From Limnomonas spitsbergensis (Eukaryota > Chlorophyta > Chlorophyceae > Chlamydomonadales), in contig JAYJMM010000076.1 of the NCBI GenBank assembly GCA_037349105.1, forward strand, positions 186,001-250,000: DNA of 64,000 nucleotides. The letters run 5' to 3'. Numbering within the stretch: position 1 is the first letter of the stretch; every line of letters starts with the position of its first letter. Of the stretch, positions 1 to 10,280 are shown piece by piece. A model generated the notes under the pieces. That model was given only the letters and a program-made list of their open reading frames with translations, was not told the DNA's origin and made no database searches. The position numbers were made by a program, and so were the translations under genes.

Positions 1-553
1 TGAAATTACGGTTTGCGGTGACGGTGCAATTTGCGCGCAATTTACCAGGACCACCCAGATTGCACCGCAATTACTTCGGCGTAACCACAGACGAAACCCT
101 GGTTGCGAAACGCAAAAGGGGTTTTCGGCTCGGAACCTACCCGCCAATTTACGAGAAGTCGTGACGCGTTAACGTGGAAGTTGTTCTGATCTTCACGATA
201 TCTTCCTATGAGTTGACGCACAACGACCTGCAACTTCCAACCTTCGAAAATGTATGACTGATGTCCCCAAACTAAAGCCAGAAATCTACTAGAACGTGCT
301 TGCGGTCTAGATTACAGCTCGCTCTTAATTGCGTGTAAGCTAAAAAGCCTTACTTGCGCGCAATTACGTGTTACGCCGTAATTGACCGTAATTACTTACA
401 CAAAATTCGGAATACGGCGTAATAGCACAGCACTGATTACTAACGTCGTACGTGTTTCGACAGCCACTTAAAAGTATGTCTCGCCTCCTGAGGACTTGCA
501 CTGTACACGTAGTTATACTTCTATAACCTTATATAGGTTACATTTTGGAAGGA
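1..553. other. intergenic, no gene recognised
   Basis: No convincing coding region is visible on either strand. The stretch is rich in short related words (GCAATT, CCGTAATT, GCGCGCAATT), which suggests an old decayed repeat. I could not define a unit or ends. Confidence 0.5.
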
Positions 554-593
554 GCGTGACGAACGCTGTACGTGCGTGACGAACGCTGTACGT
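554..593. repeat. 20-bp direct tandem duplication
   Basis: The 20-bp word starting GCGTGACGAACG occurs twice in a row, just upstream of the retrotransposon insertion site. Confidence 0.85.
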
Positions 594-608
594 GCTCAAG
601 TGACCTGT

Positions 609-1011
609 TGTAATGGTCATGTAACCAGTACCCCAGAATTACCAGTCGCTGACGCGACCTGCCTTACGTTATCGGCGCTTACGCTCCATACGGAAGTTGC
701 AGGGTCGCCTGGCAAGCCCAGACCAGAACCCTCACGGGTTAAACCCTGCACCTCCCATATAAGCGGGCTCTGCTAGGCATCGGGAAGTCTCAGACGAGAT
801 CAATCCATCAGGCTCAATACCTGACTGTCCCACTATCAAATCTCTAGTCTCCAGCAGTCTCCCCTCGTGAGCACCTAGTCCCCCCTCAGTCAACTCTCCG
901 ACTACTCGTCTACCCTCAACACCGTCCCGGACTCCCCTTCACGTTCCTCTACTAGTGAGTCCCTGTCTAGATATAAGAGTCCTGCCCCCTAGGGCACCTA
1001 GGACCTCTTCA
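609..1011 (+). repeat. 5' LTR (403 bp)
   Basis: Starts TGTAATGG and ends CTTCA, so it has canonical TG...CA ends. The same 403 bp recur at 7332-7734. A TATA-like TATAAG around 758-763 inside the LTR is a plausible core promoter for the genomic RNA; that assignment is inference. Confidence 0.95.
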
Positions 1012-1012
1012 G

Positions 1013-1029
1013 TGGTTCCAGAGCCTTAT
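1013..1029 (+). other. putative tRNA primer binding site
   Basis: One base after the 5' LTR lies TGGTTCCAGAGCC. It begins with the TGG that pairs with a tRNA CCA end. It matches 11 of 13 positions of the usual initiator-methionine type site (TGGTATCAGAGCC), so tRNA-iMet or a related tRNA is the likely primer. Confidence 0.7.
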
Positions 1030-1415
1030 CGGTTCGATCCTGTCGCAGTTTCATTGACAGAACCCTGCCGTCGGCTCGAAAGAGTTTTGAGACACGCGCG
1101 CTGGGCAGTCGCGTCCCTTAGACCTGTCAGGGTTAAAACTATTCGAATTCCAGTACCGACCCCAGTCCAGTGTCCGGATCAGGGCCAACCCCAGAGCAAC
1201 TCGACAGTATCTACTATTGGTCTGACAAGCTCGGCGGAGCCGACGGATTTCCAGCCCTTGTCCCGAGTCCCAGGCACGCACTTGTTGCGTTGACTGAGTC
1301 TAGTAAGTGTCGTAACTTGAGTTGTTCGACTCCGACGGTTTGAATTCCGTACACTCCAGTCCAGACCAGTCATAAGCTTCCTGATTGCTGAACTTTCACA
1401 GTAATTCACAATCTA

Positions 1416-2897
1416 ATGGTCGCTAAACGAAACAAATCCAAACGCGCAGTGAACAACCTTCAAGTCGACAACCCAGCTCCTGCCCAGCTTCCCGCCATTG
1501 TCGTTCCCGACATGGTCGCTGCAGCACCAGCACCAGCACCAGCACCAGCACCAGTACCAGCACCAGTACCAGCACCAGTACCAGCACCAGCACAAGCCCC
1601 TGTCCCAATTGCGGTAGCTGCACCGAGACCAGCTCTCCAGCCCATCGCTGTGGCTTCCGTGGCACCTGCAACATACGCAGCGGTGGCCAACCCTCGAGTC
1701 TTGATCACACCTTGCGTCGCTGGCTGCAGCACGGACCCTCTACCGGCCCAGCATACCTCGTCCTACATGCAGGACGATATGTTCGAGCAATTCAAGAAAC
1801 AACTCAAGCAAGGTGAATTGCAACTCTTGCAGTCACTCTTAACCAGACTAGATTCAACTGCTGTCCCAGCCCAGCCTGTTGTTACTCCTACCGTTCGTCT
1901 TGTCGGGAATCCTGTTACCAGTGTACCCACCCAAGTTCAAATCCCAGTACCTGTCAGACGCGAGACTGACTATCGTCGTCGTCCCCCAGCCTTGCCTGCA
2001 CCAGGCCGGATGAACAAGCCGTTCTTCCAACAGTGCAAGAACAAGCCGAGATTAATCGCGATGAGCTTCGAGGAGCTCAGGCGCTGGCTGCTCGAGAACG
2101 GTCACCGCTACCCCGAGGACATGTCTGTCTTTATCGACGATCCCGAGGTCAAGGAGTTCTTAATGAACTACATCGAGTCCCACATGCTGTTCGAGCAAAA
2201 CGAGTTCATCCTGGCCCTCACAAACTTCGTGTCCGGCGAGGTACGTTCAGCAGTTGACATTGCCCGCGAACAACTAGTCGGTCGTATGATCACCCAGGGT
2301 TCCCAGTCAGCCTCCCAGTACTCCCAGCAATTCCTGAACGTGACCAGACTCTTGCCCGACGAATCTCAAGCAACCTTGTGCGTCCATTACCTATCAGGCA
2401 TGGATCCATCCCTGAAACAACGCTGCATTCTAGACAAGGATGGAAATACCTGGCAATCCCTGCCAAACCTCATGAAATTCGCATATGTCGAGGACCTGCG
2501 AATGACCAGTGCACGTGCCTGTTTCGTACCAGTATCAAGATCCAGTTACACCCCAGTGACCAGACCCAGCTACCGCACAGATACCAGACCAGTGCACAAA
2601 CCCGAGTACCCTGCCAAAACACAGGACTTCCAGCAGCCGCGACGCGCTCGGCTGGCACACACCGAGTCCGTTCCGAAGAGGAAGATCGAGCCCAGCGCCC
2701 AGACCAGCTCCGGGAAAGAGGCCAAAAACTTCAAGACCCCATTCGAGTCCTGCCCGTACTACAAGTACGTGGGTGCACTGAGCATCGCTGCGAAGCAATC
2801 ATTGAACGAGTATAACCTGTGCTGGTACTGCCGGGCAGGTTGCCACCAAGCCAAGAACTGCCCTGAGAAGAAGGAAAACAAGCCTCCTTCCCAGTAG
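1416..2897 (+). CDS. gag: retrotransposon Gag with CCHC zinc knuckle
   Basis: 493 residues. The product is the structural capsid and nucleocapsid protein that packages the element RNA in cytoplasmic particles. The N-terminal ~35 residues are basic. They are followed by a Pro-Ala repeat tract (about residues 37-60) encoded by a (CCAGCA/CCAGTA)n microsatellite. The middle (about 215-370) is helical and resembles the retrotransposon gag family. The C-terminus carries one knuckle, C469-x2-C472-x4-H477-x4-C482, the CX2CX4HX4C pattern that binds RNA. The ATG at 1416 is the first in frame after the leader. The frame ends with UAG (2895-2897) and stays open beyond it into pol, so some ribosomes probably read through to make Gag-Pol. 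Confidence 0.95.
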   Translation: MVAKRNKSKRAVNNLQVDNPAPAQLPAIVVPDMVAAAPAPAPAPAPVPAPVPAPVPAPAQAPVPIAVAAPRPALQPIAVASVAPATYAAVANPRVLITPCVAGCSTDPLPAQHTSSYMQDDMFEQFKKQLKQGELQLLQSLLTRLDSTAVPAQPVVTPTVRLVGNPVTSVPTQVQIPVPVRRETDYRRRPPALPAPGRMNKPFFQQCKNKPRLIAMSFEELRRWLLENGHRYPEDMSVFIDDPEVKEFLMNYIESHMLFEQNEFILALTNFVSGEVRSAVDIAREQLVGRMITQGSQSASQYSQQFLNVTRLLPDESQATLCVHYLSGMDPSLKQRCILDKDGNTWQSLPNLMKFAYVEDLRMTSARACFVPVSRSSYTPVTRPSYRTDTRPVHKPEYPAKTQDFQQPRRARLAHTESVPKRKIEPSAQTSSGKEAKNFKTPFESCPYYKYVGALSIAAKQSLNEYNLCWYCRAGCHQAKNCPEKKENKPPSQ

Positions 2898-2909
2898 GAA
2901 TTTTTGCAT
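2895..2909 (+). promoter_or_regulatory. in-frame UAG between gag and pol, candidate readthrough site
   Basis: The gag stop reads CAG UAG GAA UUU UUG. The pol frame is the same frame, with no ATG until 2985. The first sense codons after the stop (from 2898) lead straight into pol. Ty3/gypsy elements must make little Pol relative to Gag. With no frameshift possible here, suppression of UAG is the simplest route. Reinitiation at the ATG at 2985 is the alternative. Confidence 0.6.
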
Positions 2910-5900
2910 GAGGTATTCCCGGGTCCCCCTCCTGTCTCTAGATGTCATGTGTGCACTGCAGTTGAGAATCACGTGTCTGACTTGATGAACTCTAGCTTCC
3001 TGACGTACGACCGAGTGATTTGTAACGAACATTTGAATTGTACCTGCACGCTTCCAGTCATTCACTCCAACTCTCCAGACAAACACCAGATTTACGTTGC
3101 AAAAACCAGAAGCCAAGCCAGGCTTTATTTGAACAACAGACCCAACACCAGTTCATGTCTTCTAGTTTCCTCCAGACAAGCAGCAGGATTACAACCGCTA
3201 CTCCAACACTCTTTCCTAGTCAAGAAATACGAATCCAGTTCAGCGCTTGGTACCGCTATGAATAAGGGTATGAAACCATCCCCAGTACTTGCCTTTGTAA
3301 TCCCAGCTGATACAAGAGAAACAGCCCAGTGTCGAGTTCTAGCCAAAATACAAGTTGATGATCGAGTCCAGATATTGCATACCAGCCAAGACAAGGATGT
3401 AAAACAAGATGGAAATCACCAAGATGGTGATGACCAGCCCCTAGCAGCAACCTACCACGGCCAAGCACATGGCAAAAACCTAAAGTGTCTATTTGATTCG
3501 GGGGCATCCTCATGTTTCATGGGAGCCAAACTTGCCAAGAAACTCGGACTCCAGATTCGTTCAAGTAAATATCGAGCAGTGGCCACTGCGGCTGGTCGAG
3601 ACTGTACTGTCCTAGGTTCTGCGAGTCTCACTGTTACGTTCGGCCGGACTGACTTTGAAGCTACAGTTCACATCCTCCCAGCGTTTCTCGATACCATTGA
3701 TTTAATCATTGGCGAAGACTTCATGAAAACACACTCTTGTAATTTGCAGTACAGCCCAGACCAGTCTAGTCTCATGACCATCACTGACGGGGTCGTTCAT
3801 GAGGTCTTGAATTCGTGTGTTTTACGTGGCACAGGTGCAGTACAGGTTGCTCATGCTGTGAAGACCACTTCTAGCCCAGCCGATCCGACCCATGACAATA
3901 ACGCTGGACAGTGTGACGCTGAAGACGAATCCCGACCATGCCGTACACGTACGAAGACCGATCAAATCCCAGCTGGCCTTGCAGCCAAATTACTCAAGTC
4001 TGGTCGCCACCGAGCATTCTTAGCTGTATTGACACCACAGGCTAGCGAACCAGACGAGGAGTTACAACCAGTACCAAATCCAGAAGGAGAACTAGACCAT
4101 AAAACCAGTCGAGAAAAACTAGCAAACATGAACCATGTGCACCCAGACCAGCGTACAGCGATTACTTCACTGATCGACGAGTACGATGACATTTTTTCAG
4201 AAACCCCTCGAGCTGGCGGAGCGAAAGTCCCACCTCTAGAGCACACGATCGATCTGGTCGCTGGCGCTAAACCACCTTTTCGCAGGAACTTTCGTCTCTC
4301 TCCAGCCGAGTCTGAAGAACTCAAGAAACAGGTTGCCGAGCTACTTGACAAAGGAATCATCACCCCTGTCAACAGTCCTTATGGAGCCCCAGTCTTGTTC
4401 ATCAAGAAACCAAATGGAGGACTTAGGTTCTGCCTTGATTACCGAGCCTTGAACGAACTAACTGTCAAACTACGCTACCCACTACCAAGGATCGATGATC
4501 TTCTAGATGCAGCTCGCGGAGCTTCATGTTTCTCTTGTCTAGACATGGCAGGTGGCTTTCACCAACTGCTTATTTCCGAGGAAGACCAGCCCAAGACAGC
4601 TTTTGCTACACCCTTCGGCCATTATGCATGGCGTTGCCTGCCAATGGGTCTTTCGAACGCGCCCAGTCAATACCAGAGCACTGTCAATAAAATCTTTGCT
4701 GATCTAGCATTCGTCCTCATTTACATTGATGACATCATGATCCTGTCCCAGACACCAGAACAGCACCTCCAGCATTTAAGACAAGTGTTTGACAAAATAC
4801 GAGAATCAGGACTGCAGGTCAAATTTTCCAAGTGCAAATTTCTGCAGGCTCAAGTCAAGTACCTAGGGCACATTCTTTCGAAAGAAGGTGTGGCTGCTGA
4901 CCCAGACAAAATTCGAGCGCTTACCGAGTGGGAATTCCCGACCAGTGCAACAGGTGTCTTGCAATTTCTAGGCCTAGCAAATTACTTTCGCAAATTCATT
5001 CCGAACCTCTCCAGGCTGGCAGCACCCTTGTACCATTTGACCAAGAAAACCGTCCAGTTCTCAGGAGGAGCTGACGCTCTGTTGGCTTTTCAAGCTATCA
5101 AGGAAGCGTTAGCTTCGCCTCCAGTTCTTGCATACCCAGATCCAAACCAATCGTACGAACTCGTTTCAGATGCCTCCATCACTGGATGTGGTGCAGTGCT
5201 TACGCAACAAGGTCGACCTGTCGCGTACTTCTCTGCCAAGTTCTCACCTGCCGAGCGCAATTACACTACTGGCGAACAAGAACTCCTTGGAATTATCAAA
5301 GCTCTCAAGGAGTGGCGATGCTATCTAGAAGGCAGCAATGGCCTAAACATTGTGACTGATCACAACCCCCTGACATTTTTCTCCAAGCAGCCCACCCTGT
5401 CACGTAGGCAAGCAAGATGGAGCGAGTTCCTATCTCGATTCGAGTTCACTGTGAAGTACCGACCAGGTGCTACCAACCCAGCTGATTCCCTTTCCAGGTT
5501 GCCACACCAAGGACCTGCCCATGCTGCAATGCTATTTGCAATCACAGTTAACGAGTCATGCCCAGATTTCATGCAAAGAATCAAGAACGAGTCTAGCATT
5601 GATCCAGAATTCAAACTTTCCAGTAAAACTCGAGAATGGTCCTTTAGCAATGGCTACTGGTCTCATGCAGGCCTAGTCATTATCCCAGTAGCACTTCGAC
5701 AAGAAGTCATTCGAGATCACCATGATTCACCCCTTGCAGGACATTTCAATTGGAAGACAACACTGGACCACATCAAACGCCAATTTTGGTGGCCCTCAAT
5801 CCAGGCAGATGTACAAAAGTACGTCTCATCATGTGCCTCATGCCAGAGGAACAAGTCTGCAAACAAGAGGCCCTTTGGTCTAAACCAGCCACTAGAAATC

Positions 5901-6974
5901 CCTGATTCCAGATGGCACACTGTCACCATGGACTTTGTGTTTGACTTGCCCCAGTCAGCCAGTGGTCATGATGGCATCATGGTCATTGTGGACAAGCTTA
6001 CAAAGTTTGTTTGTCTAGCCCCAGTCAGGAAATCTAGCACATCTGAAGATGTTGCTCGAGTTTTCATCTCACATGTATTCCAGCATCACGGTTTTCCTAG
6101 AAACATCATTTCTGACAGAGATGTTCGATTCACTTCGTCATTCTGGAAGACCATGTGTCACCGCCTTGGTGTACAGCCCAGATTTTCAACTGCTTTCCAC
6201 CCCCAAACAGATGGTCAAACAGAGCGAATGAATCGAGTCGTCGAAGAAGTGCTTAGGCATTTCATTGATGGAAACCATGTCACTTGGGAAGAACTCCTAC
6301 CAGTTGTTGCTATGTCCATTAACAATGCCAAGACCAGTACGACCAGGCACACCCCGTTCTACCTGAACTGTGGACGCAACCCGTATACCCCTTTGTCAAT
6401 CGACATTCCAGACAAGCAAATTCCAGCTCTTGATTCAGTCTTCAGTGACCTGGATGACACTCTAGTTCAAGTTCAGAAACTATTACGAGCTGCGCAGGAT
6501 CGCCAGTCGTCGTACGCTGACACGCGCTTCCGAGCACCTCACACTTTTCAAGCAGGTGACCAAGTTCTCCTGTCAACAAGAAACTTCAAGTTCCAGACCG
6601 GAGTTAAGAAACTTCATCCCAAGTATATCGGCCCAGTGACAATCCTGAGTTTAACTTCTGGTGGCAATGCTGCTAGGTTGCAACTACCCGAGAATTACAC
6701 TCGAGTTCACCCAGTCTTCCACGTGTCACTCTTACGACAGTTCAAGCCCAGTACCAGTTCAAACCCAGTACCTGTCGAGCCTCAAGTCGTGGATGGTTTA
6801 CCATTATACCAGGTCGAGTCGCTCTTGTCACATCGCATTCGACGAGTCGGCAAAAAGCGAGTCAAGCAGGTCCTAATCAAATGGCTTGGTTACGATGACA
6901 CTCACAATTCATGGGAGCCACTCAAGAACCTGACTCCTGAATTACTCCTTGACGCTCAAAACCTTTTTGAGTAA
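2898..6974 (+). CDS. pol: retrotransposon Pol polyprotein (PR-RT-RH-IN-chromodomain)
   Basis: About 1,356 residues counted from the TTG at 2904. There is no ATG at the start, so expression by UAG readthrough is likely. Domains in order: aspartic protease with DSGAS (Asp198); reverse transcriptase with YIDD (607-610); RNase H with the first catalytic Asp at 756; integrase zinc domain (HHDSPLAGH at 939-947, CASC near 976-979); integrase core D1010, D1071, E1107, giving exact D,D35E spacing. A chromodomain (about 1302-1356, with the conserved KWLGY and WEP) closes the protein. In this family it guides integration to modified chromatin. No internal stop or frameshift is seen, and the known catalytic residues are present. 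Confidence 0.97.
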   Translation, partial: EFLHEVFPGPPPVSRCHVCTAVENHVSDLMNSSFLTYDRVICNEHLNCTCTLPVIHSNSPDKHQIYVAKTRSQARLYLNNRPNTSSCLLVSSRQAAGLQPLLQHSFLVKKYESSSALGTAMNKGMKPSPVLAFVIPADTRETAQCRVLAKIQVDDRVQILHTSQDKDVKQDGNHQDGDDQPLAATYHGQAHGKNLKCLFDSGASSCFMGAKLAKKLGLQIRSSKYRAVATAAGRDCTVLGSASLTVTFGRTDFEATVHILPAFLDTIDLIIGEDFMKTHSCNLQYSPDQSSLMTITDGVVHEVLNSCVLRGTGAVQVAHAVKTTSSPADPTHDNNAGQCDAEDESRPCRTRTKTDQIPAGLAAKLLKSGRHRAFLAVLTPQASEPDEELQPVPNPEGELDHKTSREKLANMNHVHPDQRTAITSLIDEYDDIFSETPRAGGAKVPPLEHTIDLVAGAKPPFRRNFRLSPAESEELKKQVAELLDKGIITPVNSPYGAPVLFIKKPNGGLRFCLDYRALNELTVKLRYPLPRIDDLLDAARGASCFSCLDMAGGFHQLLISEEDQPKTAFATPFGHYAWRCLPMGLSNAPSQYQSTVNKIFADLAFVLIYIDDIMILSQTPEQHLQHLRQVFDKIRESGLQVKFSKCKFLQAQVKYLGHILSKEGVAADPDKIRALTEWEFPTSATGVLQFLGLANYFRKFIPNLSRLAAPLYHLTKKTVQFSGGADALLAFQAIKEALASPPVLAYPDPNQSYELVSDASITGCGAVLTQQGRPVAYFSAKFSPAERNYTTGEQELLGIIKALKEWRCYLEGSNGLNIVTDHNPLTFFSKQPTLSRRQARWSEFLSRFEFTVKYRPGATNPADSLSRLPHQGPAHAAMLFAITVNESCPDFMQRIKNESSIDPEFKLSSKTREWSFSNGYWSHAGLVIIPVALRQEVIRDHHDSPLAGHFNWKTTLDHIKRQFWWPSIQADVQKYVSSCASCQRNKSANKRPFGLNQPLEIPDSRWHTVTMDFVFDLPQSASGHDGIMVIVDKLTKFVCLAPVRKSSTSEDVARVFISHVFQHHGFPRNIISDRDVRFTSSFWKTMCHRLGVQPRFSTAFHPQTDGQTERMNRVVEEVLRHFIDGNHVTWEELLPVVAMSINNAKTSTTRHTPFYLNCGRNPYTPLSIDIPDKQIPALDSVFSDLDDTLVQVQKLLRAAQDRQSSYADTRFRAPHTFQAGDQVLLSTRNFKFQTGVKKLHPKYIGPVTILSLTSGGNAARLQLPENYTRVHPVFHVSLLRQFKPSTSSNPVPVEPQVVDGLPLYQVESLLSHRIRRVGKKRVKQVLIKWLGYDDTHNSWEPLKNLTPELLLDAQNLFE

Positions 6975-7319
6975 CCAGCACTTGTCTAGTATTCAAGGTC
7001 CATACCCCTAGTCCCAGATCGAGACCTAACTCTAAACCAGACCAGTCAGATTTTTTTTTTCTTTCTTTCTGAACCTTGTCTTGAATTCCTTTGAGAACCG
7101 ATACTGCCCAGCCTGGCAAGCTGCTCAGATTTCACTTCTCGTTATAATTCAACCTAGATCCAGACTTGAGTTAATTTTTCCAGCGGACAATCAAGTACTC
7201 TAGCAGTTCCAAGATAACTTGCTCCAGATTTCATGTTTGCATTTAATTGATTAAATACTGCAACAATCCGAGTTCCAGTTCACTAACATTTACCTTCCAC
7301 CGCGCTCGGCACGCAGCCT
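6975..7319 (+). other. element 3' untranslated region
   Basis: Non-coding stretch between the pol stop and the purine tract, with a T-rich run near 7050. No extra gene, such as env, is seen. Confidence 0.7.
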
Positions 7320-7331
7320 AGGGGGGAGGTA
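7320..7331 (+). other. polypurine tract
   Basis: A G/A run (AGGGGGGAGGT) immediately abuts the 3' LTR start at 7332, the expected position for the plus-strand primer. Confidence 0.85.
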
Positions 7332-7734
7332 TGTAATGGTCATGTAACCAGTACCCCAGAATTACCAGTCGCTGACGCGACCTGCCTTACGTTATCGGCG
7401 CTTACGCTCCATACGGAAGTTGCAGGGTCGCCTGGCAAGCCCAGACCAGAACCCTCACGGGTTAAACCCTGCACCTCCCATATAAGCGGGCTCTGCTAGG
7501 CATCGGGAAGTCTCAGACGAGATCAATCCATCAGGCTCAATACCTGACTGTCCCACTATCAAATCTCTAGTCTCCAGCAGTCTCCCCTCGTGAGCACCTA
7601 GTCCCCCCTCAGTCAACTCTCCGACTACTCGTCTACCCTCAACACCGTCCCGGACTCCCCTTCACGTTCCTCTACTAGTGAGTCCCTGTCTAGATATAAG
7701 AGTCCTGCCCCCTAGGGCACCTAGGACCTCTTCA
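7332..7734 (+). repeat. 3' LTR (403 bp)
   Basis: I read no difference from the 5' LTR (609-1011). It is followed at once by the CCTGT target duplication. Confidence 0.95.
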
Positions 7735-7739
7735 CCTGT

Positions 7740-8265
7740 TGCACCTTGATAAAAAAGGGACCCCTGCAGGTTCCCTGAATACGGTCCCCAAGCAAATCCT
7801 GCTGAGCTGAGCATTCATATTACGCAAAGGACAACAATCGCGACCTCCAAACTGGACGCCCCATGTCGCCCTCAGTCAGCAATGAGTGGCACCCCTATGC
7901 AGGACCCCACGGGCGAGAAAGAGGGGGGATGGGAGGAGGCTGCTGCCGAGGGACCGCACTGTACTGACAGAACCACTGCGCAATTACAGAAGTCAAAGTT
8001 TATGGGAAGAACATCTCTTCATCCCCCCCAGCCAGTCCTAGATGTATCGCTCCTTGAGCAGAATTAAGGACTGCCGAAAAGTAAAATTCCTGAAAATCTT
8101 GAGCGGCTTTGCTCAAGACCGGAGCATTGAGTCGGTCTACCTCAACGTTAGCCGGCCCGGAGAAACTAAAGCTTGAGGTCTGACGGGTTCTGCAGTTGTG
8201 GTCACTGGTCAGCCGTTGACTTTATTGACCCCTTTCCCTCTTCTTTTTCTGCCCCTTCTAGTTAA
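7740..8265. other. intergenic, no gene recognised
   Basis: No supported gene. A perfect 7-bp-stem hairpin (CTTGAGC...GCTCAAG) lies at 8098-8117. A word like CTGGTCAGCCGTTGA recurs near 8205, 8320 and 8431, an imperfect ~112-bp repeat that continues to about 8470. Confidence 0.5.
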
Positions 8266-8320
8266 GCGCCCATGCGGCCGAGCCTTTCTAAGCAGGGCCC
8301 AGAGATGTAACGTCATTGAC
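8266..8320 (-). repeat. dispersed repeat family A, copy 1
   Basis: A 55-bp word shared with seven other places in the window. On the minus strand it starts TCAATGACGTTACA and continues CTCTGGGCCCTGCT. Other copies lie at about 22655, 22801, 22950, 23406, 59398, 59464 and 60458. Confidence 0.85.
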
Positions 8321-8582
8321 TGGTCAGCCGTTGAGTAAGAGCAGGAGCAGTTGGCTTCAATGTGCTTTTCTTTGTTAAACGATTTCCGTAAGGCACTGGA
8401 CCGTCGTTAGTTAAACGATGGCTTCAGTCACTGGTTAGACGTTGAGGAGGAGCAGGAGCATTTGGCTTCATTCAAGATGACTACCTTAGTTGAACGATTT
8501 TCATTGTAGAATATTGTATTCATATGTAGAATATTGTTTTCATTGTAGAATATTGCCACAATTCGGTATTTATTTTACTGCA

Positions 8583-8698
8583 CCATAATCCTGGCTGTGC
8601 ATGGTGGCTGGAATTGAGCTTGCTCATACTACCTTACCAGAGTACCGGCCCCACGCGGCTAAGTGTTCAGCATGGCCCATCGGGTATGCACCGTTCTA
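8583..8698 (+). repeat. dispersed repeat family B, copy 1 (tRNA-like)
   Basis: Shares about 110 bp with 21222-21326 and, inverted, with 10674-10790. The conserved core CACGCGGCCAAGCGGTCAGC resembles a tRNA D-arm/box A, so a SINE-like origin is possible. Confidence 0.75.
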
Positions 8699-8885
8699 AA
8701 CAATTTGGTCTTTGCTTACTTTTCCCAGCAGCAATTCATTGGTCACACCATCGTAATCATGTAGGGTTGCGAATTTGATGGTATCGGTGCGGATGTAGTT
8801 TCGGCATGCATGACCTACGCTGTTCTCAAAGGTTCTGATCCTTGAACAGCTGGAGTCCATCAGAGCGTCCCCCTTCTTTGCACTC

Positions 8886-10280
8886 ATGTGTGATGGCAGT
8901 ACAGACACTAGCACAGAAGATCATCTGCTGGTGATTGTCGTCTATTTGCCACCCGGTTCCTTGCACAACAGAGTTCAATACCTCTGCACCCTCAAGCTGA
9001 CAGCTGGTACAGCAAAGGTCATATTCACCGTCATCCTCAAGATGCTGGAGACTTTTCAGTTGGACGTAAACAAGATGGCCTGCTTCTGCTGAGCATCAGT
9101 GTTCCCCGGCAAGCACAACGGCGTGGCCAAGCGCCTCAAAGATAGGGTCCCGTATCTGCTTGCCTTGCATTGTGTGGCGCATAACAGCATAAGTGTGCTT
9201 TAATTAATTATGTCTAAGATTGCAGGGGGTACTACGAAAACCCAGGCAAAGGCCACCTTGACAAAAATATTTACCAATATCGATGGCATTTTCAAGGCAG
9301 TGCATGCTTTGTTTTGCAAGAGCAACAAGCGCATTGCCGCCTGGCACTTGTTTGCTCGTCCCTTTGGCGTCACCAAGTTCAAGTTCCCTCTCTTTAATGT
9401 CACTCGGTGGTGGTCTCGAATGGCATGTCTTACTGTCCTGTTGGCGAATATGCATGCCTTGATCCCTTTCCTTTGGGCAGCCCTTTCTAAGTGGCCGAGT
9501 GCTGCTATTTTGGTCCGCCGGCTGCAAAGCTTTGAGACCATGGTCACCCTTTTCTTGTTGCGTGCTCTGATTTCACCCATGGAGAAGCTCAGCAAAGTTT
9601 TTCCGAGCAATTCTTTGATGGGCACTGATGTCAACAAATGTGTTGATGAGGCAAGGAGTGGCTTGATGGTGTTCACATCCCCTTCTTTTGATCCCAAGCT
9701 GTCCCCCCACTTGAAGTCCTTGTTGGATGACGTCTCGCCTGAGGATGAATGGCTCCGGACTGGTGCCTCGAGTAAATCTGAGCCCATCCCTTTGCACCGC
9801 GGAGCCTTCAGTTTTTCTTCTTCAAAGGCTTTTGCTTCTGAGTTTTTGCCATTGCTGCCATCGGGGCTGGATGACCAGTTCACTTCCGGCTCCCTTAATT
9901 TAATGGAGAGCTTAATTGTGTTTGATCCTCAAAGTTACCATGGCTTGTCTTCTGATGTCAGCCCTGAGCAGCTCACTAGCGAGCTGTCAGAATTTGGTTT
10001 GAGTGATGTTGGTTAGAATTTTGCTCATCATTGGACTGGTGAGGTCACTGAAGGCTCACAGTTCCCAGAGCGGAGTGATTGGCCCTTGAACTTGGCCCTT
10101 GATGTGTGTGGCATTGAAGTCCCCTTTCTGGGCACGTCTTTGGCTGAGGGCGTTGATGGCGAGGAGGCAAGGGGGGAGGAGGTAGACGAGGAGGAGGCAG
10201 CGCAGCCCCTGCTGCAAGAAGAGGATGAGGAAGATGCAGATCCTGCACCCTTTGAGTCAGATGACGACGACCTGCCCTAG
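8886..10280 (+). pseudogene. hAT-like transposase (DUF4371/ZNF862-type) pseudogene
   Basis: One continuous reading frame broken by three in-frame stops (TGA 9090, TAA 9201, TAG 10014). Homology-like sequence starts slightly upstream (about 8830). Visible family signatures: CDGSTDTST at the start, the RNase-H-like DGSTD region; GKHNGVAKRL and LHCVAH just before the second stop; FPLFNVTRWWS near 9390; and an acidic, Glu/Asp-rich C-terminal tail (about 10140-10275). A normal hAT protein is longer and ends in a dimerisation domain that I do not see. No terminal inverted repeats were identified. The assignment rests on motif recognition only, and the copy is certainly non-functional as written. 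Confidence 0.6.

Larger units (their letters stand above)
604..7739 (+). mobile_element. complete Ty3/gypsy chromovirus LTR retrotransposon
   Basis: The element runs from 609 to 7734 and is flanked by a perfect 5-bp target duplication, CCTGT (604-608 and 7735-7739). Order: 5' LTR, primer binding site, gag, pol (protease, reverse transcriptase, RNase H, integrase, chromodomain), purine tract, 3' LTR. The integrase-before-chromodomain order at the pol C-terminus places it in the chromovirus branch of Metaviridae. Both open frames lack internal stops, and the LTRs read as identical with a constant offset of 6,723. The copy is therefore young and may still be competent. gag and pol share a frame and are separated by one UAG. 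Confidence 0.97.

Noticed and set aside
1012..1045. A tRNA gene suggested by GGTTCGATCC near 1032
   Set aside because: No acceptor or anticodon arms; the position fits the retrotransposon primer binding region.
1413..1732. Minus-strand repeats of Val-Leu or Gly-Ala
   Set aside because: Antisense of the Pro-Ala tract of gag.
9200..9883. 227-codon minus-strand open frame
   Set aside because: Antisense of the hAT-like frame, which carries recognisable motifs; the minus frame has none.
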